Below are positions 54,621 through 63,034 of a stretch of 64,000 bases of DNA, piece after piece; position 1 is the stretch's first letter, and each line of letters opens with the position of its first letter. This stretch comes from Actinokineospora inagensis DSM 44258 (GTDB taxonomy: Bacteria > Actinomycetota > Actinomycetes > Mycobacteriales > Pseudonocardiaceae). The notes beneath the pieces are model-generated. The model searched no databases. It was not told where the DNA came from and worked only from the letters and a program-made list of their open reading frames with translations. The stretch is taken from contig NZ_AXWW01000042.1 in assembly GCF_000482865.1 (NCBI RefSeq), positions 1 through 64,000 on the forward strand, given 5' to 3'. Made by a program: the position numbers and the translations under genes.

Positions 54621-57395
54621 TCAGCCTTCGCCCGCCGACCAGTCCGCCACCAACACGATCGTCTCATCCGCCCGCACCCCGCCACTGAACCGCCGCTCCA
54701 CCAAAGTGATCCCGGCAGCGATATCAATGAGCCGGGTTGCCAGGTCCTCCTTGCCGCCGCGCAAGACGGCGGATAAGAACAAGCAGGCGACCCGTGCTTG
54801 TTTGGCTTGGAGCGAGTAGACCCGGGGCTTGTCGGATGTCAGGACGGGCAGGAGGTCGCGCAAGACGGCGATTGCCCGCGTTCGCCAGAGGTCCGCACCG
54901 TGATGGCCGAGTTGGTCCAGTACCGAGCCGAGCAACTCACCCAACGCCTCGGGAGGCGCGTCCCAGCCGGTCCACCCGGGGAAACCGGTCTGGTCGATCC
55001 ACGCTTTGCTGAAGCCGCGCGCGGAGACATTGTCCTGCCGCAGCTCCGTCAGCCCCGAGTCCAAGGCGAACTTCCGCACCACCGGGGCGAACACGTTACC
55101 CGTGGACCGCCACAGATCGACAAAACCGATAGCCGGGTCGCCCAGCAGCGGGTGCAGCACCTCGGCTTCCGAATAGAGCTCGATGCCCACCAAAGCGGCG
55201 AACGAGTCTTGCAGGATTTGCTTCTGTCCCATGAGCGCGGTGTGCAACCTCGCCGTCAGGCGGACGCTGTCCCAAGTGGCCTGCGGGTTGCTCGCGGCGG
55301 CGTACACCTCAAGCAACATCATCAAAAACACCGCGGGCGTGTCAAGGTCGCGAACCAACACCTCCCACAGGTCGTTCTCGGTCACCAAGTGGGCTTGGCC
55401 GTGGTGGGACCAGACGCCGATCGTCTGGTCGAAGGTCCACACCAGGAGGCTGGCGACAGGGTGTTCGGCCATTTCCCGACTGCCCGGCAGGCGGTAGGTT
55501 TGGTCGGTGCCGAGCAGGGAGTTGAACCACAGGCAGAAATCCCGAGCGTGGCTCCCCGACATCCCAGAGCAGATCCCATTCAGGTCATCAGTCGTGTCGG
55601 TGGTGATGCCGACCTCGAGTTCGAACAGCCGGTAGAGCGCGGCCGGGACCGCCTTGTCCGCGATCCGGACGCCCTGGCGCGGGTGCGACCAGCCGGTCAC
55701 GTACTGGTTCGCCAGGATGGTGGCGGTGGCGCGGCGTTGTTGTGCGGTCGCCTGTCCGAAGCGCTGGGTGTCGAGGAGGTTGGCCAGTTCTTGCCGCAGG
55801 TCCGGTTCCAGCGCCAGCGCGTCGCCCTGTTCCAGGCATTTGTAGGCCAGCGACAGCGCGTTCGCCGATCCCGACGCCAGGCACGCCTGGATGATGTCGT
55901 CGGCGTCGGCTTCGGCGGTGTAGAGGAGGGTCGTCTCCTCCCAGTACGCGTCGTCGACCCGGTAGACAAGCTCGTCGACCAGTTTGTGTTCGCGGATGTG
56001 CGCGGCGGCCAAGTATTCCTGGAAAGTCTTGTGCGCGAACGCATATCGACCGGCCTCGCGCTCAACGAGCAGGCCGTTGGACGAGGCGTCGGCCAGCATG
56101 TCCTCCGCGGTGAGCGGGGTGGACAGCTTGCGCAGGGCGGGTGTGAACCCGGCCAGCACCTCCTCGCGCCGCAGCTCGGTGACGCCTGCGGTCATCATCC
56201 GGAAGGCCAGCGCGCGCAGCATCTGTTCCTTCTTCTCACCGGCCAGGCCGACCGGGAGCTTCTTGGCCTCCTGCCTGCGCCAGAGCATCACCTGGCAGAT
56301 CTCGCGGTACAGGTCCGCCCGGCTGCCCGGCAGCGCGCCGCGGAACCGGTGCACGTTGGCGATCATGGTGAGCAGCAGCGGGTTGGCGGTGAAGTCGGCC
56401 AGGCCGGGCGCGCCGCGCAGCTTGTCCAGCAGGTCCTCGCCCGCCTCAAGCGCGCGGGCGGCCACCTCCTCCTCGCTGCCGCCGGTGCTCAGCCGCTCCA
56501 CCGCCCCGTACCACTGCAGGACGAACCGCCGTACCTGCTTGGGGGTGAACTGCCTGGTCTGCAGCACCTTGGCGCCGGTGAGCGGCGCGTTGAGAATCCC
56601 GTCCAGCCGGGAGGTGACCACGAAGTCGTTGCCCCGGTACTGGTTGGCCTGCCGCTCGACCCAGTCCGCGATGAGCAGGCGCTGCTCCTGACCGGCGACC
56701 TCGTCGAGACCGTCGAGCAGGATCACGCACTGCCCGGCCACCAGCCGGTCGCCGAACCAGCCGGTCGGCTCCCGCTCGGCCAGCTCACCGAGGGTGTCCC
56801 GGACGAGTTCGGGCAGCAGGACCGACTTGTCCTCCACGATCGCGTCGACGTGCTGGCGCAGGTAGAGCAGGACCGGGACCGGACGGCGGCGGTTGGGGTT
56901 CTGGCTGATGGCGCGCACGGTGTGCCGCAGCAGGGTGGTCTTGCCGCTGCCCGGGGCGCCGACCACGGCCAGCAGCGTCGCCTCCGGCTGGTCCAGGAAC
57001 TCGTCGATGCTGCGCCTGCGGGTCGCGCCCGCCAGCTCGGTGGTCACGATCCCGGCGTCGGCCTGGTGCGGCACGAGGTAGGTCACGCTGACGTCCACGT
57101 AGACGTCGTCGAGTTCGGGGTTGGCGAACCCGGTCGTGCGCAGGCCCTTCTGGTCGACGAAGCGCACCGAGCTCGCCAGGTGGTCCCGGTACGCCCGGGG
57201 GAAGCCGCTGACCAGGCCGGAGCGGTCCACCCGCAGGACGATCACCGGCTTCCAGTGCCGCCAGAGCAACCGAGCGACCTGGGTGAGCACCGCGCCCGCC
57301 GCCCCGGCCGCCAGCACGGTCAGCGGCGGCCACCCGAGGACCAACCCGACGAGGACGACGAACACGCCCGCGACCAGCGCGATGGGGACCCGCAC
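54621..57395 (-). CDS. Membrane-anchored NACHT NTPase (bacterial NLR-like)
   Basis: 924 residues. Two N-terminal hydrophobic segments (IALVAGVFVVLVGLVLGW; PLTVLAAGAAGAVLTQVARL) suggest a membrane anchor. The NACHT domain has Walker A GAPGSGKTT at 146-154, Walker B CVILLDGLDE at 223-232, sensor-like FVVTSRLDGI near 260, and the winged-helix end FAHKTFQEYLAA at 453-464, the hallmark of this NTPase group. The C-terminal 450 residues are helical repeats with no clear effector nuclease; a PGSREMAEHPVASLL segment near 640 is part of them. Bacterial NACHT proteins are known antiphage and signalling NTPases; which partner or trigger applies here is unknown. It heads a minus-strand set with two unknown genes, and is divergent from the helicase gene. 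Confidence 0.8.
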   Translation of the reverse strand: MRVPIALVAGVFVVLVGLVLGWPPLTVLAAGAAGAVLTQVARLLWRHWKPVIVLRVDRSGLVSGFPRAYRDHLASSVRFVDQKGLRTTGFANPELDDVYVDVSVTYLVPHQADAGIVTTELAGATRRRSIDEFLDQPEATLLAVVGAPGSGKTTLLRHTVRAISQNPNRRRPVPVLLYLRQHVDAIVEDKSVLLPELVRDTLGELAEREPTGWFGDRLVAGQCVILLDGLDEVAGQEQRLLIADWVERQANQYRGNDFVVTSRLDGILNAPLTGAKVLQTRQFTPKQVRRFVLQWYGAVERLSTGGSEEEVAARALEAGEDLLDKLRGAPGLADFTANPLLLTMIANVHRFRGALPGSRADLYREICQVMLWRRQEAKKLPVGLAGEKKEQMLRALAFRMMTAGVTELRREEVLAGFTPALRKLSTPLTAEDMLADASSNGLLVEREAGRYAFAHKTFQEYLAAAHIREHKLVDELVYRVDDAYWEETTLLYTAEADADDIIQACLASGSANALSLAYKCLEQGDALALEPDLRQELANLLDTQRFGQATAQQRRATATILANQYVTGWSHPRQGVRIADKAVPAALYRLFELEVGITTDTTDDLNGICSGMSGSHARDFCLWFNSLLGTDQTYRLPGSREMAEHPVASLLVWTFDQTIGVWSHHGQAHLVTENDLWEVLVRDLDTPAVFLMMLLEVYAAASNPQATWDSVRLTARLHTALMGQKQILQDSFAALVGIELYSEAEVLHPLLGDPAIGFVDLWRSTGNVFAPVVRKFALDSGLTELRQDNVSARGFSKAWIDQTGFPGWTGWDAPPEALGELLGSVLDQLGHHGADLWRTRAIAVLRDLLPVLTSDKPRVYSLQAKQARVACLFLSAVLRGGKEDLATRLIDIAAGITLVERRFSGGVRADETIVLVADWSAGEG

Positions 57396-57559
57396 CCGCC
57401 CTCCGTCCGCAGTACGGCTCGATGTCGGTCAAGATACCGGCGACCGGGCCGGACCGGGTCGGCGGCGTCGTCCGGGTCGGCGGACCGGTCCCGGAGTGGG
57501 GCGGGTGGTATTCTGTGTGTTCAGGGTCCGCTCAGTCTGGCTCGGGCCCGATCTGGGTC

Positions 57560-57580
57560 ATGACCATGTGCTGCGGCTGA
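57560..57580 (+). other. Possible leader peptide ORF (MTMCCG) before the helicase gene
   Basis: ATG-ACC-ATG-TGC-TGC-GGC-TGA lies 45 bases before the helicase start, in its untranslated leader. The six-residue product has two adjacent Cys. Tiny ORFs with Cys pairs act as cysteine-sensing attenuators in some actinobacteria; no clear ribosome binding site is visible, so this is speculative. Confidence 0.3.
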
Positions 57581-57625
57581 GGTGCCGCGCCGGGTAGGAC
57601 CTTCCTTCCACGTTCGGAGAAGTTT

Positions 57626-59128
57626 ATGGCGGTACGCCGCCCTGCGAGTTCTGTAGTAGCCGCCGGTACGACCACGTTCGACGCGCTCGGCGTTCCGGCT
57701 GACATGGTGGCGGCGTTGGCTTCGGTCAACGTGCTCCAGCCGTTCCCGATCCAGGCCGCCACCCTGCCGGATTCCCTGGCCGGGCGCGATGTCCTCGGTC
57801 GGGGGCGGACCGGGTCGGGCAAGACCTACGCCTTCCTGATCCCGGTGCTGGCCAGGCTGGCCGCCGTGGCCGGGCGCCCCAAGGCGGGTCGGCCACGGGC
57901 GTTGGTCTTGGCGCCGACCAGGGAGTTGGCCACCCAGATCGAGGCGTCCGCCGCTCCGCTGGCCAAGGTGCTCGGCCTGCGCACGCTGACCGTGTTCGGC
58001 GGGGTCAAGCCCGGACCGCAGATCACCGCGCTGAAGGCCGGGGTGGACCTGGTCATCGCCTGCCCCGGCAGGCTGGCCGACCACCTGCAGGCGGGCCACG
58101 TGCGATTGGACGCCGTACAGACCACGGTGCTGGACGAGGCCGACCACATGGCCGACCTCGGGTTCCTGCCGGTGGTCCGGCGGCTACTGGACCAGACCCC
58201 GGACGACAGCCAGCGGCTGCTGTTCTCGGCCACCCTGGACGCGGGGGTGGACGTGTTGGTCCGCCGGTACCTGCACGACCCGGTGACGCACAGTGTCGAC
58301 ACCGCGCAGTCCCCGGTGAACACCATGGCCCACCACATGCTGCACGTGCGCGCCGAGAGCAGGCTGCCGGTCCTGGTCGACCTGACCTCGGCGCCCGGCC
58401 GGTCGCTCGTGTTCACCCGCACCAAGCGCGCGGCCACCCGGCTGACCCGCCAACTGGTGGCCGCCGGGGTGCCCGCGGTCGAGTTGCACGGCAACCTCGG
58501 GCAGAACGCGCGGACCCGCAACCTGGACGCCTTCGCCAGCGGCACGGTGACCACGCTGGTCGCCACCGACATCGCCGCCCGCGGCATCCACGTCGACGAC
58601 GTCGGGGTGGTCATCCACGCCGACCCGCCGGTGGAGCACAAGGCGTACCTGCACCGCTCCGGTCGCACCGCGCGGGCGGGCGCCTCCGGCACGGTGATCA
58701 CGCTGATGACCGACGAGCAGGTGGCCGACGTGCGCGAGCTGACGCGCAAGGCCGGTATCAAGCCGACCGTCACCCGGCTGCAGCCCGGTCACCCGTTGCT
58801 CGCCGAACTCGCGCCCGGCGATCGCACCCTCGTCCCCGCCTCGGCCGCGGCTTCCGCGGGCGGTGGGGGCGGACGTGGCGGTGAACCTGGTGGACGTGGT
58901 GGCGGTGGACGTGGCGGTGCGCGTCGTCCGCAACGCACGGCGACGGCGCGGACCGGCGGTGGGGCACGGACCGGCGGTCGGGCGCGGCCGGAGCGTCGTG
59001 GCAGCTCGACCGGATCGACGGCGTCGACTGGATCAACGGCGTCGGCCTCGTCAACTCCCTCGACCTCCTCGTCCGGTTCCGCCGCCGCGTTCTCCGCGGG
59101 CACCAAGGCGGGTCGACGCCACCGCTGA
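57626..59128 (+). CDS. DEAD-box ATP-dependent RNA helicase
   Basis: 500 residues. Motifs in order: Q-motif region LQPFPIQAATLP, Walker A GRGRTGSGKT, PTRELA, VLDEADHM (DEAD), LLFSATLD (SAT), then in the second RecA-like domain VFTRTKRAATRLT, VELHGNLGQNARTRNLDAF, VATDIAARGIHVDDV and HRSGRTARAG. After residue 400 comes a Gly/Arg-rich then Ser/Thr-rich tail, as in RhlE/CsdA-like actinobacterial helicases, likely an RNA-binding tail. It would unwind structured RNA, for instance in ribosome assembly or cold conditions. The leader from about 57500 is long and may be regulated. ATG start with GGAG upstream. Confidence 0.92.
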   Translation: MAVRRPASSVVAAGTTTFDALGVPADMVAALASVNVLQPFPIQAATLPDSLAGRDVLGRGRTGSGKTYAFLIPVLARLAAVAGRPKAGRPRALVLAPTRELATQIEASAAPLAKVLGLRTLTVFGGVKPGPQITALKAGVDLVIACPGRLADHLQAGHVRLDAVQTTVLDEADHMADLGFLPVVRRLLDQTPDDSQRLLFSATLDAGVDVLVRRYLHDPVTHSVDTAQSPVNTMAHHMLHVRAESRLPVLVDLTSAPGRSLVFTRTKRAATRLTRQLVAAGVPAVELHGNLGQNARTRNLDAFASGTVTTLVATDIAARGIHVDDVGVVIHADPPVEHKAYLHRSGRTARAGASGTVITLMTDEQVADVRELTRKAGIKPTVTRLQPGHPLLAELAPGDRTLVPASAAASAGGGGGRGGEPGGRGGGGRGGARRPQRTATARTGGGARTGGRARPERRGSSTGSTASTGSTASASSTPSTSSSGSAAAFSAGTKAGRRHR

Positions 59129-59347
59129 GTCGCTCCCGAGCCGTCCGGCCGTCACCGCGCGGTCGGTCGGTTGTCTCTTTCCGACGTGTACCGTTGCGCT
59201 CAGCAGGTTCGCGTGCTTGGTGTGCCTGACGCCGAAGCCACGAGTCTTCGTCGTACCCGGGCGGCATCCCCCACTCGACGCCAAGACGACCAGGCACCAG
59301 GAGTTCGCCATGTCCCGCACGCGCTCACAGTCCCACCAGGTTCGCCG

Positions 59348-60370
59348 ATGAACGTCGAGGTCGACGCGACCAGCGTCTACAGCCGTCTGCTCGCCGAGGT
59401 CCGCGACGCCGATCTGCTGCGCCGCAGACACGGGTACTACGCGGTCAAGATCACCGCGAACCTGGTCGTGTTCGCCGGGGCGTGGGTGGTGTTCGCCTTC
59501 CTCGGCGACACGTGGTGGCAGTTGCTGGTCGCGGCCCTGCTCGCCGTGGTGTTCGCCCAAATGGCGTTCGTCGGCCACGACGCCGGGCACAAGCAGATCT
59601 TCCGCACCCGCCGCCCCAACGACGCGGTCGGCATCGCGCACGGTGGTCTGGTCGGGATGAGCTACCAGTGGTGGGTCGACGGGCACAACCGGCACCACGC
59701 CAACCCCAACCACGAGGAGCACGACCCCGACCTCGACATCGCGGCGCTGGCCTTCACCAGCGGCCAAGCGGGGGCGAAGCACGGGTTCCTCCGCTGGATG
59801 GCCAAGCACCAGGCTTTCCTGTTCTTCCCGCTGCTCACGCTCGAAGGGCTCAACCTGCACATCTCGGGGATCAGGGCGACGTGGCACGGTGAGACCAAGA
59901 TGCGCAGGGTGGAAGGCGCGCTGCTGACCGCCCACGTCGTCGGCTACCTCACCGCGGTGTTCCTGGTGCTCTCACCGGGGGTCGCGGTGGTGTTCGTCGT
60001 GGTGCACCAGGCGCTGTGGGGTCTCTACATGGGCAGCGTGTTCGCCCCGAACCACAAGGGCATGCCCACCATGGCCGGGCCGCCCCTCGACTTCCTGCGC
60101 CGCCAGGTGCTGACCTCGCGCAACATCCGCGGCGGCTGGTTCACCGATTTCCTCCTCGGCGGGTTGAACTACCAGATCGAGCACCACCTGTTCCCCAACA
60201 TGCCCCGCCCACACCTGCGCCACGCCCAGCCGATCGTGCAACGCTTCTGCGCCAACCACGACATCCCCTATGTCCAAACGGGACTGTTCGGGTCGTACCG
60301 CCAGGTCCTCGAGCACCTGCACCAACTCGGCGCACCGCTTCGAGCCGCCGACCGCCTCCAGCGAGTCTGA
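59348..60370 (+). CDS. Membrane fatty acid desaturase (acyl-lipid/acyl-CoA type)
   Basis: 340 residues with the three His boxes of di-iron desaturases: HDAGH (77-81), HNRHH (113-117) and QIEHH in NYQIEHHLFPNMPRPHL (about 277-281). Two pairs of membrane helices surround them (LVVFAGAWVVFAFLGDTWWQ; VVGYLTAVFLVLSPGVAVVF). QIEHH rather than HxxHH for the third box is typical of delta-5/6-like 'front-end' and actinobacterial acyl-lipid desaturases. It introduces a double bond into membrane lipid acyl chains using O2 and an electron carrier. Start ATG at 59348; upstream in-frame residues lack coding character and the ribosome binding site is weak. It is convergent with the next gene, six bases apart. 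Confidence 0.9.
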   Translation: MNVEVDATSVYSRLLAEVRDADLLRRRHGYYAVKITANLVVFAGAWVVFAFLGDTWWQLLVAALLAVVFAQMAFVGHDAGHKQIFRTRRPNDAVGIAHGGLVGMSYQWWVDGHNRHHANPNHEEHDPDLDIAALAFTSGQAGAKHGFLRWMAKHQAFLFFPLLTLEGLNLHISGIRATWHGETKMRRVEGALLTAHVVGYLTAVFLVLSPGVAVVFVVVHQALWGLYMGSVFAPNHKGMPTMAGPPLDFLRRQVLTSRNIRGGWFTDFLLGGLNYQIEHHLFPNMPRPHLRHAQPIVQRFCANHDIPYVQTGLFGSYRQVLEHLHQLGAPLRAADRLQRV

Positions 60371-60376
60371 CCGGCT

Positions 60377-62332
60377 TCACCGGCGGCCGCCGGGTGCCAA
60401 GTGGACAGTGGGTGTGACCGCGCTCTGGACCAGGCCCCGGTAAACCGCCTGGAACTCGTCGAGTGTGGTGGCGAGGTCATGGCGAGTGATCAGGGCGCGC
60501 CCCGCAGCACCGAGGGTGCGGCGGCGGGCCGGGTTGTCGGCCAGTTCCGCCAGTGCGGCGGCGAGCATGATGTGGTCGCCGGGCGGGAACAGGAATCCGG
60601 TTTCCCCGGGGCGCACCAGGTGCGGCAACGCCACCGCGTCCGCGGCCAGTACCGGGAGCCCGGCCGCCATCGCCTCCATGGTGGCGATGCTCTGCAACTC
60701 CGCGGTTCCGGGCATGACGAACGCGTCCACCCGGTGCAGCACGCCGACCAAGTCCTCGTCCGACCGGAAACCGTGGAACACCACCCGGTCCGCCACGCCG
60801 AGTTCGACGGCCAGGTCTGCCAGGGATTCCCGGCAGGTTCCGATGCCGACCAGTTCGGCCCGCACCTCGGGGACGTGCGGCAGCGCGCGCAGCAGGACGT
60901 CGATGTTTTTCTCCGCGTCCAACCGCCCGACGAAGGCCACGATGAGCGGGCCTCGACCGCGTTCGGACGAACTCCCGGCGAAGCGGCTCAGATCGATGCC
61001 GCACGAGATGGCGCGGGCGGTCAGGCCGCGATGGTGCAACAGGGCCGCCGCAGTCGGGGTAGGAGCGGTGATCACGGAGGCGCGGCCGAAGATCCGGCGC
61101 AGGTCGAGGTAGGCCAGGCGGGCGAGTCCGCGGTGCAGGAAGCGCGGGATCGGGCTGTAGCCGAACAGGTTCTCCGGCATGAAGTGGTTGGTGGCCACCA
61201 CCGGGACACCGCGCCGGGTCGCGGCGCCCAGGGTCGTGCGGCCCACCCCGAAGTGGGCTTGGACGTGCACGACGTCCGGGTCCAGCCGGTCCAGCAGTGG
61301 CGCCACCTCCCGGGATGCCCGCCACGGCAGGCAGATCCGGAACGTCGGGTGGAACGGCGTGCGCCACGAACTGATCCGGTGCACGGTCACCCCGGCGACG
61401 ACCGAGGTCCCCGGGCGGCCGTCCGGGGACGGGCAGACCACGTGGACGTCGAGCCCACGTCCGGCCAGGCCACGGGCGAGGCGGTCGGCGAAGTTCGCGG
61501 CCCCGTTGACGTCCGGCGGGAACGTGTCCGCGGCGATGAGAACCGTGCGCGGCTCACCACGGTGCGCCCGCACCTTGGCGTCCTGGTCGCGGGCGAGCAG
61601 CACCACACCGACGATCGCCACCGCCGCGCACACCAACTGCAGCGGTGAGACCGCGCCGATCTCGCCGTAGACGCCCGCGCCGACAGCCACCGCCGTGAGC
61701 GGGTCCAGCACCGTCAACGCGCCGATGACCACCGCGGCCCGTCCCGACGCGTACGCCTGGTGCGCCAACCACGCCCCAATACCGATCAGGGCTGCCGACT
61801 CCACAGCGGGAAACGGCGAACCGCTCGCCAGCGCCGCCTTGACCAACGCCGACCCGAGTCCATACGCGACCGCCGCCGCGCAGGCCAAGACCAGGCAACG
61901 AGCGCGCCCCTCGAAACACCACCCCACCAACGCCATGGCCGCGACCAACACCACCCCGCCTTGGACCAGGGCGAGATCCGGAGCGGACGCGATCGGGTTG
62001 GCCGCGGTCGCCACCGTCACGACGAACCCGGCCGTGCCAACGCAAACCACCGTGGCGGCGATCCGACCGCGACCGGTCACCAACGCGGTCACGGCCAAGC
62101 CGATCACGCCGACCGGCTGCACCACCGAGAGCGGGGCCAGCGACAGCGACAGCACGTGCAACCCGGTGCCGGTCAGCGCCAACACACCGCCGAGCAACCA
62201 GTCCGGCGCGCGGAGCAGGGCGCCGAGGCGGACGCCCAGCGCCCGTACACCGCGGTGTTGCAAGTGGACAGCGGCCGCGAAGCAGCAGGCGGCGAGCGCG
62301 GCCAGCGCGACAGCGCACAGAACAGCGGTCAT
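60377..62332 (-). CDS. Fusion of a DMT-type transporter and a GT4 glycosyltransferase
   Basis: 651 residues in one uninterrupted frame. Residues 1-285: nine or ten hydrophobic helices (LSVVQPVGVIGLAVTALVTG; ALTVLDPLTAVAVGAGVYGE), like DMT/NIPA-type membrane proteins. Residues 295-650: GT-B glycosyltransferase of family 4 with TVLIAADTFPPDVNGAANFA (N-terminal Gly loop), VVCPSPDGRPG, VVATNHFMPENLFGYSP, VAFVGRLDAEKNIDVLLRAL, and the EX7E region FVMPGTAELQSIATMEAMAA. The style is that of phosphatidylinositol or glycolipid mannosyltransferases (PimB/MgtA). Joining both in one chain suggests a membrane-bound glycolipid or polymer step. The ATG overlaps the stop of the DUF998-like gene upstream (ATGA). 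Confidence 0.85.
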   Translation of the reverse strand: MTAVLCAVALAALAACCFAAAVHLQHRGVRALGVRLGALLRAPDWLLGGVLALTGTGLHVLSLSLAPLSVVQPVGVIGLAVTALVTGRGRIAATVVCVGTAGFVVTVATAANPIASAPDLALVQGGVVLVAAMALVGWCFEGRARCLVLACAAAVAYGLGSALVKAALASGSPFPAVESAALIGIGAWLAHQAYASGRAAVVIGALTVLDPLTAVAVGAGVYGEIGAVSPLQLVCAAVAIVGVVLLARDQDAKVRAHRGEPRTVLIAADTFPPDVNGAANFADRLARGLAGRGLDVHVVCPSPDGRPGTSVVAGVTVHRISSWRTPFHPTFRICLPWRASREVAPLLDRLDPDVVHVQAHFGVGRTTLGAATRRGVPVVATNHFMPENLFGYSPIPRFLHRGLARLAYLDLRRIFGRASVITAPTPTAAALLHHRGLTARAISCGIDLSRFAGSSSERGRGPLIVAFVGRLDAEKNIDVLLRALPHVPEVRAELVGIGTCRESLADLAVELGVADRVVFHGFRSDEDLVGVLHRVDAFVMPGTAELQSIATMEAMAAGLPVLAADAVALPHLVRPGETGFLFPPGDHIMLAAALAELADNPARRRTLGAAGRALITRHDLATTLDEFQAVYRGLVQSAVTPTVHLAPGGRR

Positions 62333-63033
62333 CGGGACGTTCCTGTCGTCTCGGCAACGGGTTGCGGGTGCGTTGAGCGGGTGGTCGGGGCGACCGTCGC
62401 CACCACGAGCAGCAGGGCGACCTCGGCGCCGAGCGCGGCGCGTTCCAGTAGCCCCTGCAACCGCTCCAACGCGATAGGCCCGACCTGGCTGATCGCGAAC
62501 ACCGCCGCCATGGCCAAGGTCAGCGCGGCCAGCGAGCGGAGCGTGGACGCCTTCGCCGACGCGGGGGCCAGCAGCCAAGCGGCGACGGGCATCGCGGTCA
62601 GCAGGACCGCCCCGGCCGCCCGGTGGATCTCACCGGTGAGCAGGTGCTCACCGACCTCCGGGTTGGTCCGGAAGACCGCGCACCCCACGGCGGCAGCCGC
62701 CCACACCGCCACCAGCACCCTCGTCGCGCGGCGGTGCGGCATGGACGCGACGGCCGCCACACCGCCCGCGGCGAGCAGGAGCACGGCGGCGATGAACGCG
62801 GGGGCCGCCCACCCGTGGTAGGCGTAGTCGCTGATCACCTCGGTGACGGGATCGACACCGGGCCACGTCGCCGTGCTCAGCGACACCACGAGCGCGGAGC
62901 TGACGCACAGCGCGATCACGGCCACGGTCGCCGCTCGCGGGCGGGCGGCGGGTTGTTCGGTCACGGCGCCCAAGGTGGCGGTGGCTGATGAGAGCACCGT
63001 GAGAATCGGCCGGGAATCGCGTAAGGAAGCCAT
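62329..63033 (-). CDS. DUF998-family membrane protein
   Basis: 234 residues, about six membrane helices: AATVAVIALCVSSALVVSLS, FIAAVLLLAAGGVAAVAS, VLVAVWAAAAVGCAVF, AAGAVLLTAMPVAAWLLAP, LAALTLAMAAVFAISQVG, AALGAEVALLLVVATVA. The segment VISDYAYHGWAAPAF after helix 1 and the FRTNP-EVGEH block after helix 3 are typical of DUF998 proteins (compare 'SxYGxG...F' and 'FPTDP'). Function unknown in the family. Coupled to the downstream transporter-glycosyltransferase fusion by a four-base overlap, and one base after the stop of the next upstream gene's end, so the three form an operon. Confidence 0.8.
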   Translation of the reverse strand: MASLRDSRPILTVLSSATATLGAVTEQPAARPRAATVAVIALCVSSALVVSLSTATWPGVDPVTEVISDYAYHGWAAPAFIAAVLLLAAGGVAAVASMPHRRATRVLVAVWAAAAVGCAVFRTNPEVGEHLLTGEIHRAAGAVLLTAMPVAAWLLAPASAKASTLRSLAALTLAMAAVFAISQVGPIALERLQGLLERAALGAEVALLLVVATVAPTTRSTHPQPVAETTGTSR

Positions 63034-63034
63034 C

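Noticed and set aside
54798-57563. A 921-residue plus-strand open frame opposite the NACHT gene
   Set aside because: Low-complexity Gln/Val/Arg composition; the minus strand has complete NACHT motifs.
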